Source: Mycolicibacterium austroafricanum
GTDB lineage: Bacteria > Actinomycetota > Actinomycetes > Mycobacteriales > Mycobacteriaceae
Direction of reading: 5' to 3'
Length of the DNA: 64,000 nucleotides
Assembly: GCF_000612725.1 (NCBI RefSeq)
Contig: NZ_HG964453.1
Location: forward strand, 484,106-548,105
Shown: positions 1 to 11,093 of the stretch, one piece after another
How positions within the stretch are numbered: position 1 is the stretch's first letter
How the letters are laid out: each line of letters starts with the position of its first letter
Made by a program: the position numbers and the translations under genes
The notes under the pieces: model-generated
The model's database searches: none
What the model was told of the DNA's origin: nothing
The model's input: only the letters and a program-made list of their open reading frames with translations

Positions 1-26
1 GAGGCGGACTCGTGGAAGGACGATGA

Positions 27-1037
27 GTGGCGCACCGGTACAAGGTCCGTGAGATCGCCCAGCAGTCCGGATTGAGTGAGGCGACCGTGGACCGCGTCCT
101 GCACAACCGCCCCGGTGTCCGCGAGAACACCGTCGCCGAGGTGAACCAGGCGATCGCCGATCTCGACAAGCAACGGGCACAGCTGCGACTCAACGGGCGG
201 CGCTACCTGATCGACGTGGTCATGCAGACACCGCGGCGATTCTCCGACGCGTTCCGCGCCGCCGTCGAGGCCGAACTGCCCGCTTTCGCCCCCGCGATGC
301 TGCGCGCCCGCTTCCACCTGTGGGAATCGGGGTCGACGGCGCAGATGGTGGAGGCCCTCGGCAGGATCCGCGGCAGTCACGGCGTCGTGCTCAAGGCACA
401 GGACGATCCCGCGGTCGCCGAGGCCGTCGACCGACTGGTCGACTCGGGGGTACCGGTGGTCACCTACACGACCGACGTGCCGTCGAGCGCTCGCTGTGGC
501 TACGTGGGTATCGACAACCACGGGGCCGGTGTGACGGCGGCCTACCTCGTGCAGCAGTGGCTGGGCGAGGCGCCGGCGGATGTGCTGATCACATTGAGCC
601 GCACGGTGTTCCGTGGTGAAGGTGAGCGTGAGGTCGGATTCCGGTCGGCACTGCGCAACTGCGGGCGCACGATTGTGGAGGTCAGCGACAGCGACGGTAT
701 CGACGCCACCAACGAACGGCTGGTGCTCGACGCGCTGGCCGCCAACCCCGGTGTCCAGGCGGTGTACTCGGTGGGCGGCGGGAACGTCGCGACCGTCGCG
801 GCGTTCGAGAAGATCGGCCGCGACTGCAAGGTGTTCATCGCCCACGACCTGGACGCCGACAACCGGCGGTTGCTGAGGGACGGCCGGATCTCGGCCGTGC
901 TGCACAACGATCTGCGCGCCGACGCCCGGCTGGCGCTGCGGCTCATCCTCCAGGAGCGCGGAGCTTTGCCGGTGGAACCGGTGCGGCCGGTGCCGATCCA
1001 GGTCGTGACGCCGTACAACCTGCCCGTGCACCCATAG
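27..1037 (+). CDS. LacI-family transcriptional regulator
   Basis: DNA-binding repressor of the LacI/GalR type, 336 residues, a normal length. An N-terminal helix-turn-helix (VREIAQQSGLSEATVDRVL, about residues 7-25) is followed by a hinge and a periplasmic-binding-protein-like sensor domain that probably binds a sugar or sugar alcohol. The GTG start at 27 is chosen because GGAAGGA lies at 14-20 and an in-frame TGA immediately precedes it (24-26). It is transcribed toward korA but separated from it by 340 bp, so the two are probably not one operon. Its targets are likely to lie upstream, outside the window. The family is clear; the ligand cannot be read from the sequence. Confidence 0.9.
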   Translation: MAHRYKVREIAQQSGLSEATVDRVLHNRPGVRENTVAEVNQAIADLDKQRAQLRLNGRRYLIDVVMQTPRRFSDAFRAAVEAELPAFAPAMLRARFHLWESGSTAQMVEALGRIRGSHGVVLKAQDDPAVAEAVDRLVDSGVPVVTYTTDVPSSARCGYVGIDNHGAGVTAAYLVQQWLGEAPADVLITLSRTVFRGEGEREVGFRSALRNCGRTIVEVSDSDGIDATNERLVLDALAANPGVQAVYSVGGGNVATVAAFEKIGRDCKVFIAHDLDADNRRLLRDGRISAVLHNDLRADARLALRLILQERGALPVEPVRPVPIQVVTPYNLPVHP

Positions 1038-1377
1038 CGCGATAGCGTCCAGTGCTAGCTGGTAGCTACTGATTGGTAACTTTTTCTAAGAATTCAACCG
1101 CCGGGTGTTGCCTCCGGGAAAGTGACGAATAACACACTTTTGTCTCACTGTAGCGGCCCACGCAGCGCTGAACAGTGCATTCTGTCGAACGTCGCCGAAA
1201 CGCCACGCGCGCGCCCGGTATAGGTGCGCCTAAGAGAAGTGCAATAATCGGTACTGACAGTGACACCAAACTTTTGGTGAACAACCGCTGGCGGCGCGTT
1301 GCGTCGCCTGCGGCTCGGCGAAAATTCGCCGGATGCGGCCCCGACAGCACCCCGGGGAGAACACGGAAGGCAGGCGA
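1038..1377. other. Intergenic region upstream of korA
   Basis: A 340-bp gap with more A+T than its flanks and no convincing coding frame. Long minus-strand frames crossing it are shadows of korA. It holds an inverted repeat at 1264-1279 (CACCAAA-CT-TTTGGTG) about 100 bp before the korA start. The region probably carries the korAB promoter and control sites. Confidence 0.5.
1264..1279. promoter_or_regulatory. Candidate operator upstream of korAB
   Basis: Seven-base arms CACCAAA and TTTGGTG separated by CT. It lies between the LacI-type gene and korA; the protein that would bind is unknown. Confidence 0.3.
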
Positions 1378-3342
1378 GTGGGAGAGAACGGCAACGCGGC
1401 CGGCAACGTCACCGGAGCGCCTCGGCAGAAGCTTGAGAAGGTCGTCATCCGATTCGCCGGCGACTCCGGCGACGGTATGCAGCTCACCGGCGACCGGTTC
1501 ACCTCCGAAGCCGCTCTGTTCGGCAATGACCTTGCCACCCAACCGAACTACCCGGCAGAGATCCGTGCGCCCCAGGGCACCCTGCCCGGTGTGTCGTCGT
1601 TCCAGATCCAGATCGCCGACTACGACATCCTCACCGCGGGCGACCGCCCCGACGTCCTCGTCGCGATGAACCCGGCCGCGCTCAAGGCCAACGTCTCCGA
1701 TCTGCCCCGCGGTGGCCTGATCATCGCGAACTCCGACGAGTTCACCAAGCGCAACCTCGCCAAGGTCGGGTACGACGCCAATCCGCTGGAGAGTGAAGAG
1801 CTCTCGGATTACGTCGTGCAGGCCGTCCCGATGACCACGCTCACGCTGGGGGCGGTCGAGTCCATCGGCGCGACGAAGAAGGACGGTCAGCGCGCCAAGA
1901 ACATGTTCGCGCTGGGCCTGCTGTCCTGGATGTACGGGCGCGAGCTCGAGCACAGCGAGTCCTTCATCCGGGAGAAGTTCGCCCGGAAGCCCGACGTCGC
2001 CGAGGCCAACGTGCTGGCGCTCAAGGCCGGCTGGAACTACGGCGAGACCACCGAGGCGTTCGGCACCACGTACGAGGTGTCGCCGGCGAAGCTCCAGACC
2101 GGCGAATACCGCCAAATCTCGGGGAACACGGCGCTGGCCTACGGCATCGTCACCGCCGGTCAGCTCGCCGACCTGCAGGTGGTGCTCGGCACCTACCCGA
2201 TCACCCCGGCGTCGGACATCCTGCACGAGCTGTCCAAACACAAGAACTTCAACGTGCTGACCTTCCAGGCCGAGGACGAGATCGCCGGCATCGGCGCCGC
2301 CATCGGCGCGTCCTACGGCGGTGCGCTGGGCGTGACGAGCACGTCCGGCCCCGGTGTCTCGCTCAAGTCCGAGGCGATCGGCCTGGCGGTGATGACCGAG
2401 CTGCCGCTGATCGTCATCGACGTCCAGCGCGGCGGGCCGTCGACGGGCCTGCCCACCAAGACCGAACAGGCCGACCTGCTGCAGGCGATGTTCGGCCGCA
2501 ACGGTGAGTCCCCGCTGGCCGTGCTGGCGCCGCGGTCGCCGTCGGACTGCTTCGACATCGCCGTCGAGGCCGCCCGGATCGCGATCAACTACCACACGCC
2601 GGTGATGATCCTGTCCGACGGCGCGATCGCCAACGGCTCGGAGCCGTGGCGGATCCCGGACGTGAGCGGCTACGCACCCATCGAGCACACCTTCGCCAAG
2701 GAAGGCGAGCCGTTCCAGCCCTACGCCCGCGACCCGGAGACGCTGGCCCGCCAGTTCGCGGTGCCGGGCACCCCGGGCCTCGCGCACCGGATCGGCGGTC
2801 TGGAGTCGGCCAACGGTTCGGGCAACATCTCCTACGAGCCCAAGAACCATGACCTGATGGTGCGGCTGCGCAACGAGAAGATCGCCGGGATCACGGTCCC
2901 CGATCTTGAGGTCGACGATCCCAGCGGTGAGGCTGAGCTGCTGATGCTCGGATGGGGCAGCAGCTACGGCCCGATCGGTGAGGCCTGCAGGCGCGCGCGC
3001 CGCAACGGCATCAAGGTCGCGCACGCACAGCTGCGTCACCTCAACCCGTTCCCGGCCAACCTCGGCGAAGTGCTCGCCAGGTACCGCAAGGTGGTGGTCC
3101 CGGAGATGAACCTGGGACAACTCGCCCTGCTGCTGCGTGGTAAATACCTCATCGACGTGCAGTCGGTGACCAAGGTGGAAGGCATGGCGTTCCTCGCCGA
3201 CGAGGTGGAGGGCATCATCGACGCCGCGCTGGAGGGCACGCTCGGCGAAAAGGAAATCGAGAAGGCCAAGTTCGCCCGGCTGGCCGCGGCCACCATCGAG
3301 GCCCCGGCGAGCGAGGCGACTGGTGTGGGAGCGAACGCATGA
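1378..3342 (+). CDS. korA: 2-oxoglutarate:ferredoxin oxidoreductase, alpha/gamma-fused subunit
   Basis: Large subunit of the KorAB enzyme, which oxidatively decarboxylates 2-oxoglutarate to succinyl-CoA and passes electrons to ferredoxin, a bypass of 2-oxoglutarate dehydrogenase in mycobacteria. The N-terminal part (VIRFAGDSGDGMQLTGDRF, about residues 23-41) is the gamma domain, fused to the thiamine-dependent alpha domain from about residue 215 (YPITPASDI, and the GPGVSLKSEA region). I prefer GTG 1378 (654 aa) over ATG 1333 because GGAAGG at 1365-1370 is well spaced and the extra 15 residues look non-conserved. The gene ends 28 bp before korB. M. tuberculosis Rv2455c is the equivalent. Identification is secure; only the start is arguable. 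Confidence 0.96.
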   Translation: MGENGNAAGNVTGAPRQKLEKVVIRFAGDSGDGMQLTGDRFTSEAALFGNDLATQPNYPAEIRAPQGTLPGVSSFQIQIADYDILTAGDRPDVLVAMNPAALKANVSDLPRGGLIIANSDEFTKRNLAKVGYDANPLESEELSDYVVQAVPMTTLTLGAVESIGATKKDGQRAKNMFALGLLSWMYGRELEHSESFIREKFARKPDVAEANVLALKAGWNYGETTEAFGTTYEVSPAKLQTGEYRQISGNTALAYGIVTAGQLADLQVVLGTYPITPASDILHELSKHKNFNVLTFQAEDEIAGIGAAIGASYGGALGVTSTSGPGVSLKSEAIGLAVMTELPLIVIDVQRGGPSTGLPTKTEQADLLQAMFGRNGESPLAVLAPRSPSDCFDIAVEAARIAINYHTPVMILSDGAIANGSEPWRIPDVSGYAPIEHTFAKEGEPFQPYARDPETLARQFAVPGTPGLAHRIGGLESANGSGNISYEPKNHDLMVRLRNEKIAGITVPDLEVDDPSGEAELLMLGWGSSYGPIGEACRRARRNGIKVAHAQLRHLNPFPANLGEVLARYRKVVVPEMNLGQLALLLRGKYLIDVQSVTKVEGMAFLADEVEGIIDAALEGTLGEKEIEKAKFARLAAATIEAPASEATGVGANA

Positions 3343-3370
3343 CCGACGAGCGCTTGGGTGAGGAGCCGAA

Positions 3371-4453
3371 ATGACTGACCTGATCGGCAGCGACCTGGGA
3401 CTGACTCCGGCAGGACTGACGAAGACCAGCCTGGTCCCGACGACCGACGAGCCGCAGAAGGCCAAGGATTTCACCACCGACCAGGAGGTTCGTTGGTGCC
3501 CCGGGTGCGGTGACTACGTCATCCTCAACACGATCCGCAACTTCCTGCCCGAGCTGGGGTTGCGCCGCGAGAACATCGCGTTCGTCAGTGGCATCGGGTG
3601 CTCCAGCCGGTTCCCGTACTACCTGGAGACCTACGGCTTCCACTCGATCCACGGCCGTGCGCCGACCATCGCGACCGGCCTGGCGCTGGCACGCCCGGAC
3701 CTGTCGGTCTGGGTGGTCACCGGTGACGGCGACGCGCTGTCCATCGGTGGCAACCACCTGATCCACGCGCTGCGACGCAACATCAACGTCACCATCCTGC
3801 TGTTCAACAACCGGATCTACGGTCTGACCAAGGGCCAGTACTCGCCGACGTCGGAGACCGGCAAGGTCACCAAGTCGACGCCCATGGGCTCGCTGGACTA
3901 CCCGTTCAACCCGGTTTCGCTGGCGCTGGGCGCCGAGGCGACCTTCGTCGGCCGCGCGCTGGACTCCGACCGCAAAGGGCTGTCCGAGGTGCTTCGCGGC
4001 GCCGCGCAGCACCGCGGTGCCGCGCTGGTGGAGATCATGCAGGACTGCCCGATCTTCAACGACGGCTCGTTCGACGCGCTGCGCAAAGAAGGCGCCGAGG
4101 AGCGGCTGATCAACGTCACGCACGGCGAGCCGATCACCTTCGGCGCCGACGGTGAGTACTGCGTCGTCAAGTCCGGCTACGGGCTGGAGGTCGCCAAGAC
4201 CGCCGACGTGCCGGCCGACGAGATCGTGGTCCACGACGCCACCCTGCAGGACCCGGCGTACGCGTTCGCCCTGTCCCGGCTGTCCGAGCAGAACCTCGAC
4301 CACATGGTGATGGGGATCTTCCGTCAGGTCAGCAAGCCCACGTACGACGACGCCGCTCGCCAGCAGCTGGCCACCGCTCGTGAGGCCAAGGCCCACGACA
4401 CGGCTGCGCTGCAGTCGCTGTTGCGCGGCAAAGACACCTGGACTGTTGACTGA
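3371..4453 (+). CDS. korB: 2-oxoglutarate:ferredoxin oxidoreductase, beta subunit
   Basis: Beta subunit of KorAB, 360 aa, which binds thiamine diphosphate and a 4Fe-4S cluster. Visible features are the cluster cysteines (CPGCGDY near residue 42, GIGCSSRFPYY near 75, DCPIFNDG near 222) and the thiamine-diphosphate/metal motif GDGDALSIGGNH near residue 118. ATG 3371 is preceded by a GAGGAG ribosome site. A short upstream ATG at 3339 overlapping the korA stop is in another frame. The gene forms an operon with korA, with mobA close behind (32 bp). It matches Rv2454c in content and position. Confidence 0.97.
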   Translation: MTDLIGSDLGLTPAGLTKTSLVPTTDEPQKAKDFTTDQEVRWCPGCGDYVILNTIRNFLPELGLRRENIAFVSGIGCSSRFPYYLETYGFHSIHGRAPTIATGLALARPDLSVWVVTGDGDALSIGGNHLIHALRRNINVTILLFNNRIYGLTKGQYSPTSETGKVTKSTPMGSLDYPFNPVSLALGAEATFVGRALDSDRKGLSEVLRGAAQHRGAALVEIMQDCPIFNDGSFDALRKEGAEERLINVTHGEPITFGADGEYCVVKSGYGLEVAKTADVPADEIVVHDATLQDPAYAFALSRLSEQNLDHMVMGIFRQVSKPTYDDAARQQLATAREAKAHDTAALQSLLRGKDTWTVD

Positions 4454-4473
4454 CTGAGCGTCGATAGCTGCGC

Positions 4474-4479
4474 TAACGT
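4474..4479 (+). promoter_or_regulatory. Predicted leaderless promoter (-10) of mobA
   Basis: TAACGT ends six bases before the GTG at 4486, so transcription would begin at the start codon itself. No Shine-Dalgarno sequence is present. This would give mobA its own promoter after korB. Confidence 0.45.
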
Positions 4480-4485
4480 CACCGT

Positions 4486-5139
4486 GTGACGTCATCGCTG
4501 CCGTTGGCTGCTGTCGTACTCGCCGGTGGAGCATCGCGGCGGATGGGCCGGGACAAGGCCACCCTGCCGTTCGACGGTCCCTCCGGGACCACCACGATGG
4601 TCGAACGCGTCCTCTCGGTGGTGAGCGCTCGCTGCGAGCCGGTGTTCGTGATCGCCGCGCCCGGCCAGGCGCTGCCGGAGCTGGATGCCGTCGTGCTTCG
4701 TGACGAGGTGCGTGGCCTCGGCCCGCTGCTGGCGACCGGCCGAGGGCTGCGTGCCGCGGCCGAGGCCGGGCGCTCACACGCCTTCGTGAGCGCGGTGGAC
4801 ATGCCGGCTCTGACCCCTGAGATCATCGACGTGCTCGCCGGGCCTGCCGAGCGGCTGAACGCCGACGTGGTGCTGCCGTGGGACGGTCGTGACCATTATC
4901 TGGCGGGCATCTACCGCACGGCGCTGCACACCGTGGTCGCCGCGCTTCTGGACGCGGGGGAGCGCAGTATGCGCGCGCTGGTCGACGCCGTGGACACACA
5001 GCGGATCGTGCTGCCCGAGCAGCCCGCGCTCGCGAACGTGAACACGGCCGCCGATCTGGCCGCCATCCTCCCTCCGCGATTGGGCCAGCAAACTGCTGTG
5101 ACGGGCGCGTCCGGTACCGGTAATTCGATACCGAATTGA
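4486..5139 (+). CDS. mobA: Molybdenum cofactor guanylyltransferase
   Basis: Transfers GMP from GTP to molybdopterin to form the guanine dinucleotide cofactor, in the cytosol. The nucleotidyltransferase signature [13 protein letters not shown] stands at residues 11-23 and the metal-binding stretch [11 protein letters not shown] near residue 103. It has 217 aa, normal for the family. GTG 4486 is the only start that keeps the signature close to the N-terminus, and a -10-like TAACGT suggests leaderless translation. The position beside korB matches Rv2453c in M. tuberculosis. A broader MobA-like NTP transferase is the only alternative. Confidence 0.92.
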
Positions 5140-6445
<1,306 letters not shown>

Positions 6446-6460
6446 CAATCCATACCTGAC

Positions 6461-6495
6461 AAGAGGCGGTGCCGACCTGGTCGGCGCCGCCTCTT
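6461..6495 (+). terminator. Terminator hairpin after the first Rpf gene
   Basis: A 17-base arm beginning AAGAGGCGG is repeated inverted, ending CCGCCTCTT, with one G-T wobble and an almost absent loop. It begins 16 bp after the stop codon. There is no T-tract, which is normal for mycobacterial terminators. Confidence 0.7.
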
Positions 6496-6600
6496 GCCCA
6501 TTGAGGCCCAGCCTCTCAGAGGCCTCTTACGTCAGATAAGTAACTGCTAAAACTTTCACCACTTCGGTAACAGGTGACGTCCATCACTCGACAGTCCTGA

Positions 6601-7245
<645 letters not shown>

Positions 7246-7249
7246 CGCG

Positions 7250-8416
7250 TCAACCGCCGACGTCTCCGGCCGTGGGCAGGATGAACGCCGAACCGGCCGC
7301 GATCGACGCCAGATGTGACGCCACCGCCCACTCCGGGATCAATGCGCTGGCGCGGCTGGCCACGCCGCTGAGGAAGGCGGGCCGAAGGTTGACGATCCGG
7401 CCGATCGCCGCCGATTCCCGGACCAGCGGACGCACCCGCCGTCTCCGGAACGCCCCGAACCTGTCGAATGCCGCCGGAAGGTCGGGGGACAGGCCGACGA
7501 ACCGGGCGAGGATTGCCGCGTCCTCAAGCCCCTGACATCCGCCCTGTCCCAGATGGGGACGCATCGGGTGCGCGGCGTCCCCGACGATCACCGCGGGACC
7601 GCGCGACCAGTCCCGGGGTTGCGCGCGGTCGTACAGGTCGTTGCGCAACACGTCGGCCGGGTCGGTCGACGCCAGCAGCGCCGGGATCGGGTCGGCCCAT
7701 CCGGCCAGCTTGGCCGTCAGATAGGCGTGCTCGCCGCCGGCGGACCTGCTGCCTTCGCGGGTGCGCTCGGTGGCGAACCAGTAGGTGTGATCGGGCCCGA
7801 GCGGGACGTGGCCGACCTCGGTGCCTGCCGACATCGTCTCGCCGGCCAACGCCGGATCCAAGCGGTAGGCCGCCACCCCGCGCCACGCGGTGTATCCGAC
7901 GTAACGGCTCGGCAGTGGCCCGTTGAGGGCGCGCGCCACCATCGAGTTCACGCCGTCGGCGCCGACCACCGCGTCGGCCTCGCGGGTCCGGCCGTCCGAC
8001 AGTGTGACGCGGGCCGTGGCGGCGGCGATCGACAGCGCGGTCGCCGACAACCCTGTCTGCACGGTGTCCGGCGGCAGCGCGTCGAGCAGGATCTCCGTCA
8101 ACGCCGAGCGGCGCACGACGACCAGGGGTTCGCCGAGGGCGTGCACGATGCGCTGGGCGGAGGGTCGGCGCAGCCACGTGCCGTCCCGCCAGCGGATCGC
8201 CCCGGCGGTGACCCGGCCGCCCGCCTGCCTGACGTTGTCGCCCAAGCCGATCTGGTCGAGCGCCGCCAGCGCGTTCGGCCAGATGCTGATGCCCGCACCC
8301 GAGGTGAGGTCGGTGCGTTGTTCGATCACGGTCACGTCGTGGCCGACCCGCCGCAGCGCGACGGCGGTCGCGAGGCCGGCGATGCCGGCTCCGATCACGA
8401 TGGTGTGGGCCGGCAT
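7250..8416 (-). CDS. FAD-dependent aromatic-ring-type monooxygenase
   Basis: Class A flavoprotein monooxygenase of 388 aa, related to salicylate and 3-hydroxybenzoate hydroxylases. It carries the FAD motif VIGAGIAGLATAVAL (residues 6-20), the NAD(P)H/FAD motif DAVVGADGVNSM near residue 158, and the FAD ribityl motif GDAAHPMRPHLGQGGCQGLEDA near residue 289. It is divergent from the N-demethylase operon with a shared 117-bp gap, which suggests but does not prove co-regulation. The start is supported by a -10 box six bases upstream. The substrate is not evident. It runs convergently into the rpfE repeat. Confidence 0.88.
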   Translation of the reverse strand: MPAHTIVIGAGIAGLATAVALRRVGHDVTVIEQRTDLTSGAGISIWPNALAALDQIGLGDNVRQAGGRVTAGAIRWRDGTWLRRPSAQRIVHALGEPLVVVRRSALTEILLDALPPDTVQTGLSATALSIAAATARVTLSDGRTREADAVVGADGVNSMVARALNGPLPSRYVGYTAWRGVAAYRLDPALAGETMSAGTEVGHVPLGPDHTYWFATERTREGSRSAGGEHAYLTAKLAGWADPIPALLASTDPADVLRNDLYDRAQPRDWSRGPAVIVGDAAHPMRPHLGQGGCQGLEDAAILARFVGLSPDLPAAFDRFGAFRRRRVRPLVRESAAIGRIVNLRPAFLSGVASRASALIPEWAVASHLASIAAGSAFILPTAGDVGG

Positions 8417-8422
8417 GCAGCG

Positions 8423-8428
8423 ACCCTA
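8423..8428 (-). promoter_or_regulatory. Predicted leaderless promoter of the monooxygenase
   Basis: On the minus strand TAGGGT is followed by six bases and then the ATG ending at 8416. Confidence 0.45.
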
Positions 8429-8533
8429 TCGGGGCGCCGTCAAGTGGACGAGACAGCGAGGTCACATCCACGAAACGCACCGCTGGTTTCCTGAAGGGCA
8501 ACCCTGTCAACCGTAGGTGTACCGGAAGGTGAC

Positions 8534-9079
8534 ATGAGACCTGCCCTCGAGCTGACGAGTGTGCCCATCTGGGCGACCACCGTGACCCGGCCCGCCGCCG
8601 ACCTGTCGGGACGGTTCTGGACCGTCATCGCCGTCGGCGACGCAGGCGCGCAGGTGGCGCGCCTGTGGACTGCCGAGATCGCCGCCACCGGAGGCGAATC
8701 CAGACTGCGTGTGCATACGGTGCCCGACGACGATGCCGTCGACCCGGCGTCTGCGGCGTTGCGCACGGCTCTGGCCGACGCCCGGGTCGGGTGGCGGCTG
8801 ATGATCGCCGGCCCGGCGGCCTGGTGCCTGAAACTCCGCGCCGAGGCCACGGCGGCGGGTGTCGCCGACGACGAGATGGCGGTGGCGACCACCGACGTAG
8901 GCATGCGCTCGGTGCGGTGTGCGCACTGCCGCGCCGTCACGACCGCGGCCGTCGAGCTCGAGGATACTGTGGTGTGCGGCGGGTGCTCCCGCAATCTTCT
9001 TGTCTACTACCATGTTTCACGACGGCAGGGAGATCACCTCGGTTTCATGGTGGACGCCGAGGCGCAGGTGCGGTCATGA
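8534..9079 (+). CDS. dmmA: Dimethylamine monooxygenase subunit DmmA-like
   Basis: Small subunit (181 aa) of the oxidative N-demethylase type of dimethylamine monooxygenase, which converts dimethylamine to methylamine and formaldehyde. The recognisable part is a C-terminal zinc-ribbon-like module with Cys129 and Cys132 (CAHC) and Cys148 and Cys151 (CGGC), followed by a conserved YYHVSRRQGDHLGFMVDA segment. ATG 8534 has an AAGG ribosome site. It overlaps the next gene by four bases (ATGA), so the three genes are translationally coupled. The assignment rests on remembered family features plus the operon partners. Confidence 0.8.
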   Translation: MRPALELTSVPIWATTVTRPAADLSGRFWTVIAVGDAGAQVARLWTAEIAATGGESRLRVHTVPDDDAVDPASAALRTALADARVGWRLMIAGPAAWCLKLRAEATAAGVADDEMAVATTDVGMRSVRCAHCRAVTTAAVELEDTVVCGGCSRNLLVYYHVSRRQGDHLGFMVDAEAQVRS

Positions 9080-10029
9080 CCACACTGAAGCTGACCGTGG
9101 CTGCGATCGACGACACCATCGCCGGAATCCGGACGCTGACGCTCACCCACGTCGACGAGGCACCGCTGCCGTCCTTCACGCCCGGTAGTCACCTCGTGGT
9201 CGAGTGTGGGGCGCGCAATGGGCCCGCCAACGCGTACTCGTTGACCGGTGACGGAATCGCACCCGCGGCATACGTGATCTCGGTGCTGCGCGCCGGCACC
9301 TCGGGGGAGGCGCCAAGCGGATCCCGCTGGATCCACGACGAGCTGGCGGTCGGAGACACGGTGCTCGCCCGCCCACCGCGCAGCGCGTTCGCCCCGATCC
9401 TGCGTGCGCGCCGACATCTGTTGGTGGCAGCGGGTATCGGGATCACGCCGATGGTCTCGCATCTGCGCAGCGCCCGGCTGTGGGGACGCGACGCGCGGCT
9501 GCTCTACATCCACCGGCCGGGACGCGGCGCCTACGTCGACACGGTGCGGTCTCTCACCGACCACGCCTCGATCCACACCCTTCGCGAGGAATTCGTCGCC
9601 GAGCTGTCGACCGCCCTGGCCGATCAGCCGTTGGGGACTCACCTCTACGTCTGCGGCCCTGCCTCGTTCATCGACTTCGTCGCGGCGACCGCAACGGAAC
9701 TTGGATGGCCGGCCAGCCGGATCCACTTCGAACACTTCGGAGCCGGGGCGCTCGACCCGGGCGAGCCCTTCACCGTGCGAGTGCCGTCCACCGCCGACGA
9801 GTTCACCGTCGAGGCCGGGGTGTCGCTGTTGGAAGCGCTCGAGAGCCGCGGCTTCGCCATCCCCAACCTGTGTCGCCGGGGGGTGTGCGGCGAATGCCGG
9901 GTCCCCGTGTCAGGCGGTGCCATCACACACCGCGACCTCTATCTGTCCGACGACGAGAAGCGTGCGGGCAATTCGATGATGGCCTGTGTGTCCCGGGCCG
10001 CGAGCCAAAGTCTGGAGTTGAAGCTGTGA
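9076..10029 (+). CDS. N-demethylase reductase subunit (PDR/VanB-type)
   Basis: Electron-transfer subunit of 317 aa, fusing an FAD-binding ferredoxin-reductase domain (PGSHLVVE, YSLTG near the N-terminus), an NAD-binding domain (GIGITPMVSHL near residue 121) and a C-terminal plant-type 2Fe-2S ferredoxin domain with cysteines 266, 271, 274 and 304 (CRRGVCGEC and MMACVS). It should carry electrons from NAD(P)H to the heme subunit. The ATG at 9076 overlaps the DmmA-like stop. A longer open frame from 8665 lies inside the preceding gene and is spurious. The gene overlaps the next by four bases (GTGA). In published dmm operons it would be one of dmmB-D; the letter is uncertain. Confidence 0.87.
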   Translation: MTTLKLTVAAIDDTIAGIRTLTLTHVDEAPLPSFTPGSHLVVECGARNGPANAYSLTGDGIAPAAYVISVLRAGTSGEAPSGSRWIHDELAVGDTVLARPPRSAFAPILRARRHLLVAAGIGITPMVSHLRSARLWGRDARLLYIHRPGRGAYVDTVRSLTDHASIHTLREEFVAELSTALADQPLGTHLYVCGPASFIDFVAATATELGWPASRIHFEHFGAGALDPGEPFTVRVPSTADEFTVEAGVSLLEALESRGFAIPNLCRRGVCGECRVPVSGGAITHRDLYLSDDEKRAGNSMMACVSRAASQSLELKL

Positions 10030-11003
10030 TCTCGGCACCCGATCTGATCGAGACGTTCCCATTCCCGTTCGCCGCCGACGAGTACCGCTACAGCACCAAC
10101 GTGGAGCCGGCCGGCGCGGCGGTGCCGACTCCCGCGGGCCGCTGGGGGGAACGGGTCGTCGACCTCGACAGCGAGTACGAGACCGAACTCGCCGAGCGCG
10201 CAGCGATTCTCGCCGCCGACCCGACCCGGTACGCGGTGTTGCCGCACATGCGACCGGCATGCTGGGACGCGATGCTGACGCTGATGCGGGCGATGGCGTC
10301 GGCCTACCCCGACACCATGTCCCTGCAGCGCCACGGAACGGGGTGGCGCTGGCGCAACGACCGGCTGGGTCTCGCCCAGGACTTCGTCATCGGTGACGAG
10401 GCGAGCCTGCCCGCCGAGCCGCTGGCCTACATCGCCGGGCAGGTGCAGGAGGACATCGTGCTGCTCGACCAGCGCGACGGCGACCTGTTCGGGGATGCCG
10501 GCGTGGTCACGTTCGCCGCCGACTGGTCGTTCGGGTTCGACGTCGGGATGACATTCCTGGAGATCCACGGTCCGGTGCCGCGGCTGCGGGAGACGGGTGT
10601 CATCACCCGTGCCCGCGAGTTCCTGATGCGGCTGCAGCCGGGAGAGACGTACCGGCGCACCAACTGGTCGCTGACGATCGGTCGCCGCCTTGATGTTTCG
10701 ACCGAGCTGTACCACGAATGGGGCCCTGACCGGACGGCCATCCAGACGGTCTCCGACGAGGAGTTCGGGCGTCTCGTACATCTGCGGGTCGAGGTGCAGC
10801 ACCTGATCCGGCTGCCGGAGTCGGGCTCGATCTGTTTTCTGATCCGCACCTACATGCTGCCGTTCGCCGATCTGGCCGCCTTCGAACCGTGGCGGCAGCG
10901 TGCGGCGGCGGTGCTGGCCGAGCTGCCCGACGACATGGCCGACTACAAAGGCATCATCGCCTACCGCGACCGTGCGGTGGCGTGGCTGCGCAACGCGGGC
11001 TGA
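10026..11003 (+). CDS. Heme-dependent oxidative N-demethylase (DUF3445)
   Basis: Presumed catalytic subunit, 325 aa, of a heme-containing amine N-demethylase. The family (HODM, DUF3445) is recognised by overall composition and segments such as FPFPFAADEYRYSTNVEP near the start and the LQPGETYRRTNWSLT region in the middle, with many conserved Trp and His. GTG 10026 is chosen because it overlaps the stop of the reductase gene, and the longer frame from 9480 is a shadow. The substrate is inferred to be dimethylamine or another secondary methylamine from the DmmA-like partner and the nearby Amt transporter. A bidirectional terminator follows. Confidence 0.85.
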   Translation: MISAPDLIETFPFPFAADEYRYSTNVEPAGAAVPTPAGRWGERVVDLDSEYETELAERAAILAADPTRYAVLPHMRPACWDAMLTLMRAMASAYPDTMSLQRHGTGWRWRNDRLGLAQDFVIGDEASLPAEPLAYIAGQVQEDIVLLDQRDGDLFGDAGVVTFAADWSFGFDVGMTFLEIHGPVPRLRETGVITRAREFLMRLQPGETYRRTNWSLTIGRRLDVSTELYHEWGPDRTAIQTVSDEEFGRLVHLRVEVQHLIRLPESGSICFLIRTYMLPFADLAAFEPWRQRAAAVLAELPDDMADYKGIIAYRDRAVAWLRNAG

Positions 11004-11041
11004 ACCGCGAGTTGGGTACCACCCGCTTGCGGGGGGACACA

Positions 11042-11075
11042 AAATCGCCCGAATCCTCTCGGATTCGGGCGATTT
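11042..11075. terminator. Bidirectional terminator between N-demethylase and amt operons
   Basis: A perfect 15-bp stem (AAATCGCCCGAATCC and its inverse) around a TCTC loop, lying between convergent genes that end at 11003 and 11094. A-rich and T-rich edges make it work in both directions. Confidence 0.85.
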
Positions 11076-11093
11076 CGTGACTGCTCGCGGTAC

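Noticed and set aside
1066..3477. An 803-codon open frame on the minus strand across korA
   Set aside because: It is a mirror frame of korA created by high G+C codon bias; its composition (His, Arg, Gly and Asp runs) resembles no family, and korA is unmistakable.
8665..9075. N-terminal extension of the reductase gene to 454 residues
   Set aside because: The extension lies in another frame of the DmmA-like gene and is Arg-rich; ATG 9076 has the ATGA overlap and gives the normal family length.
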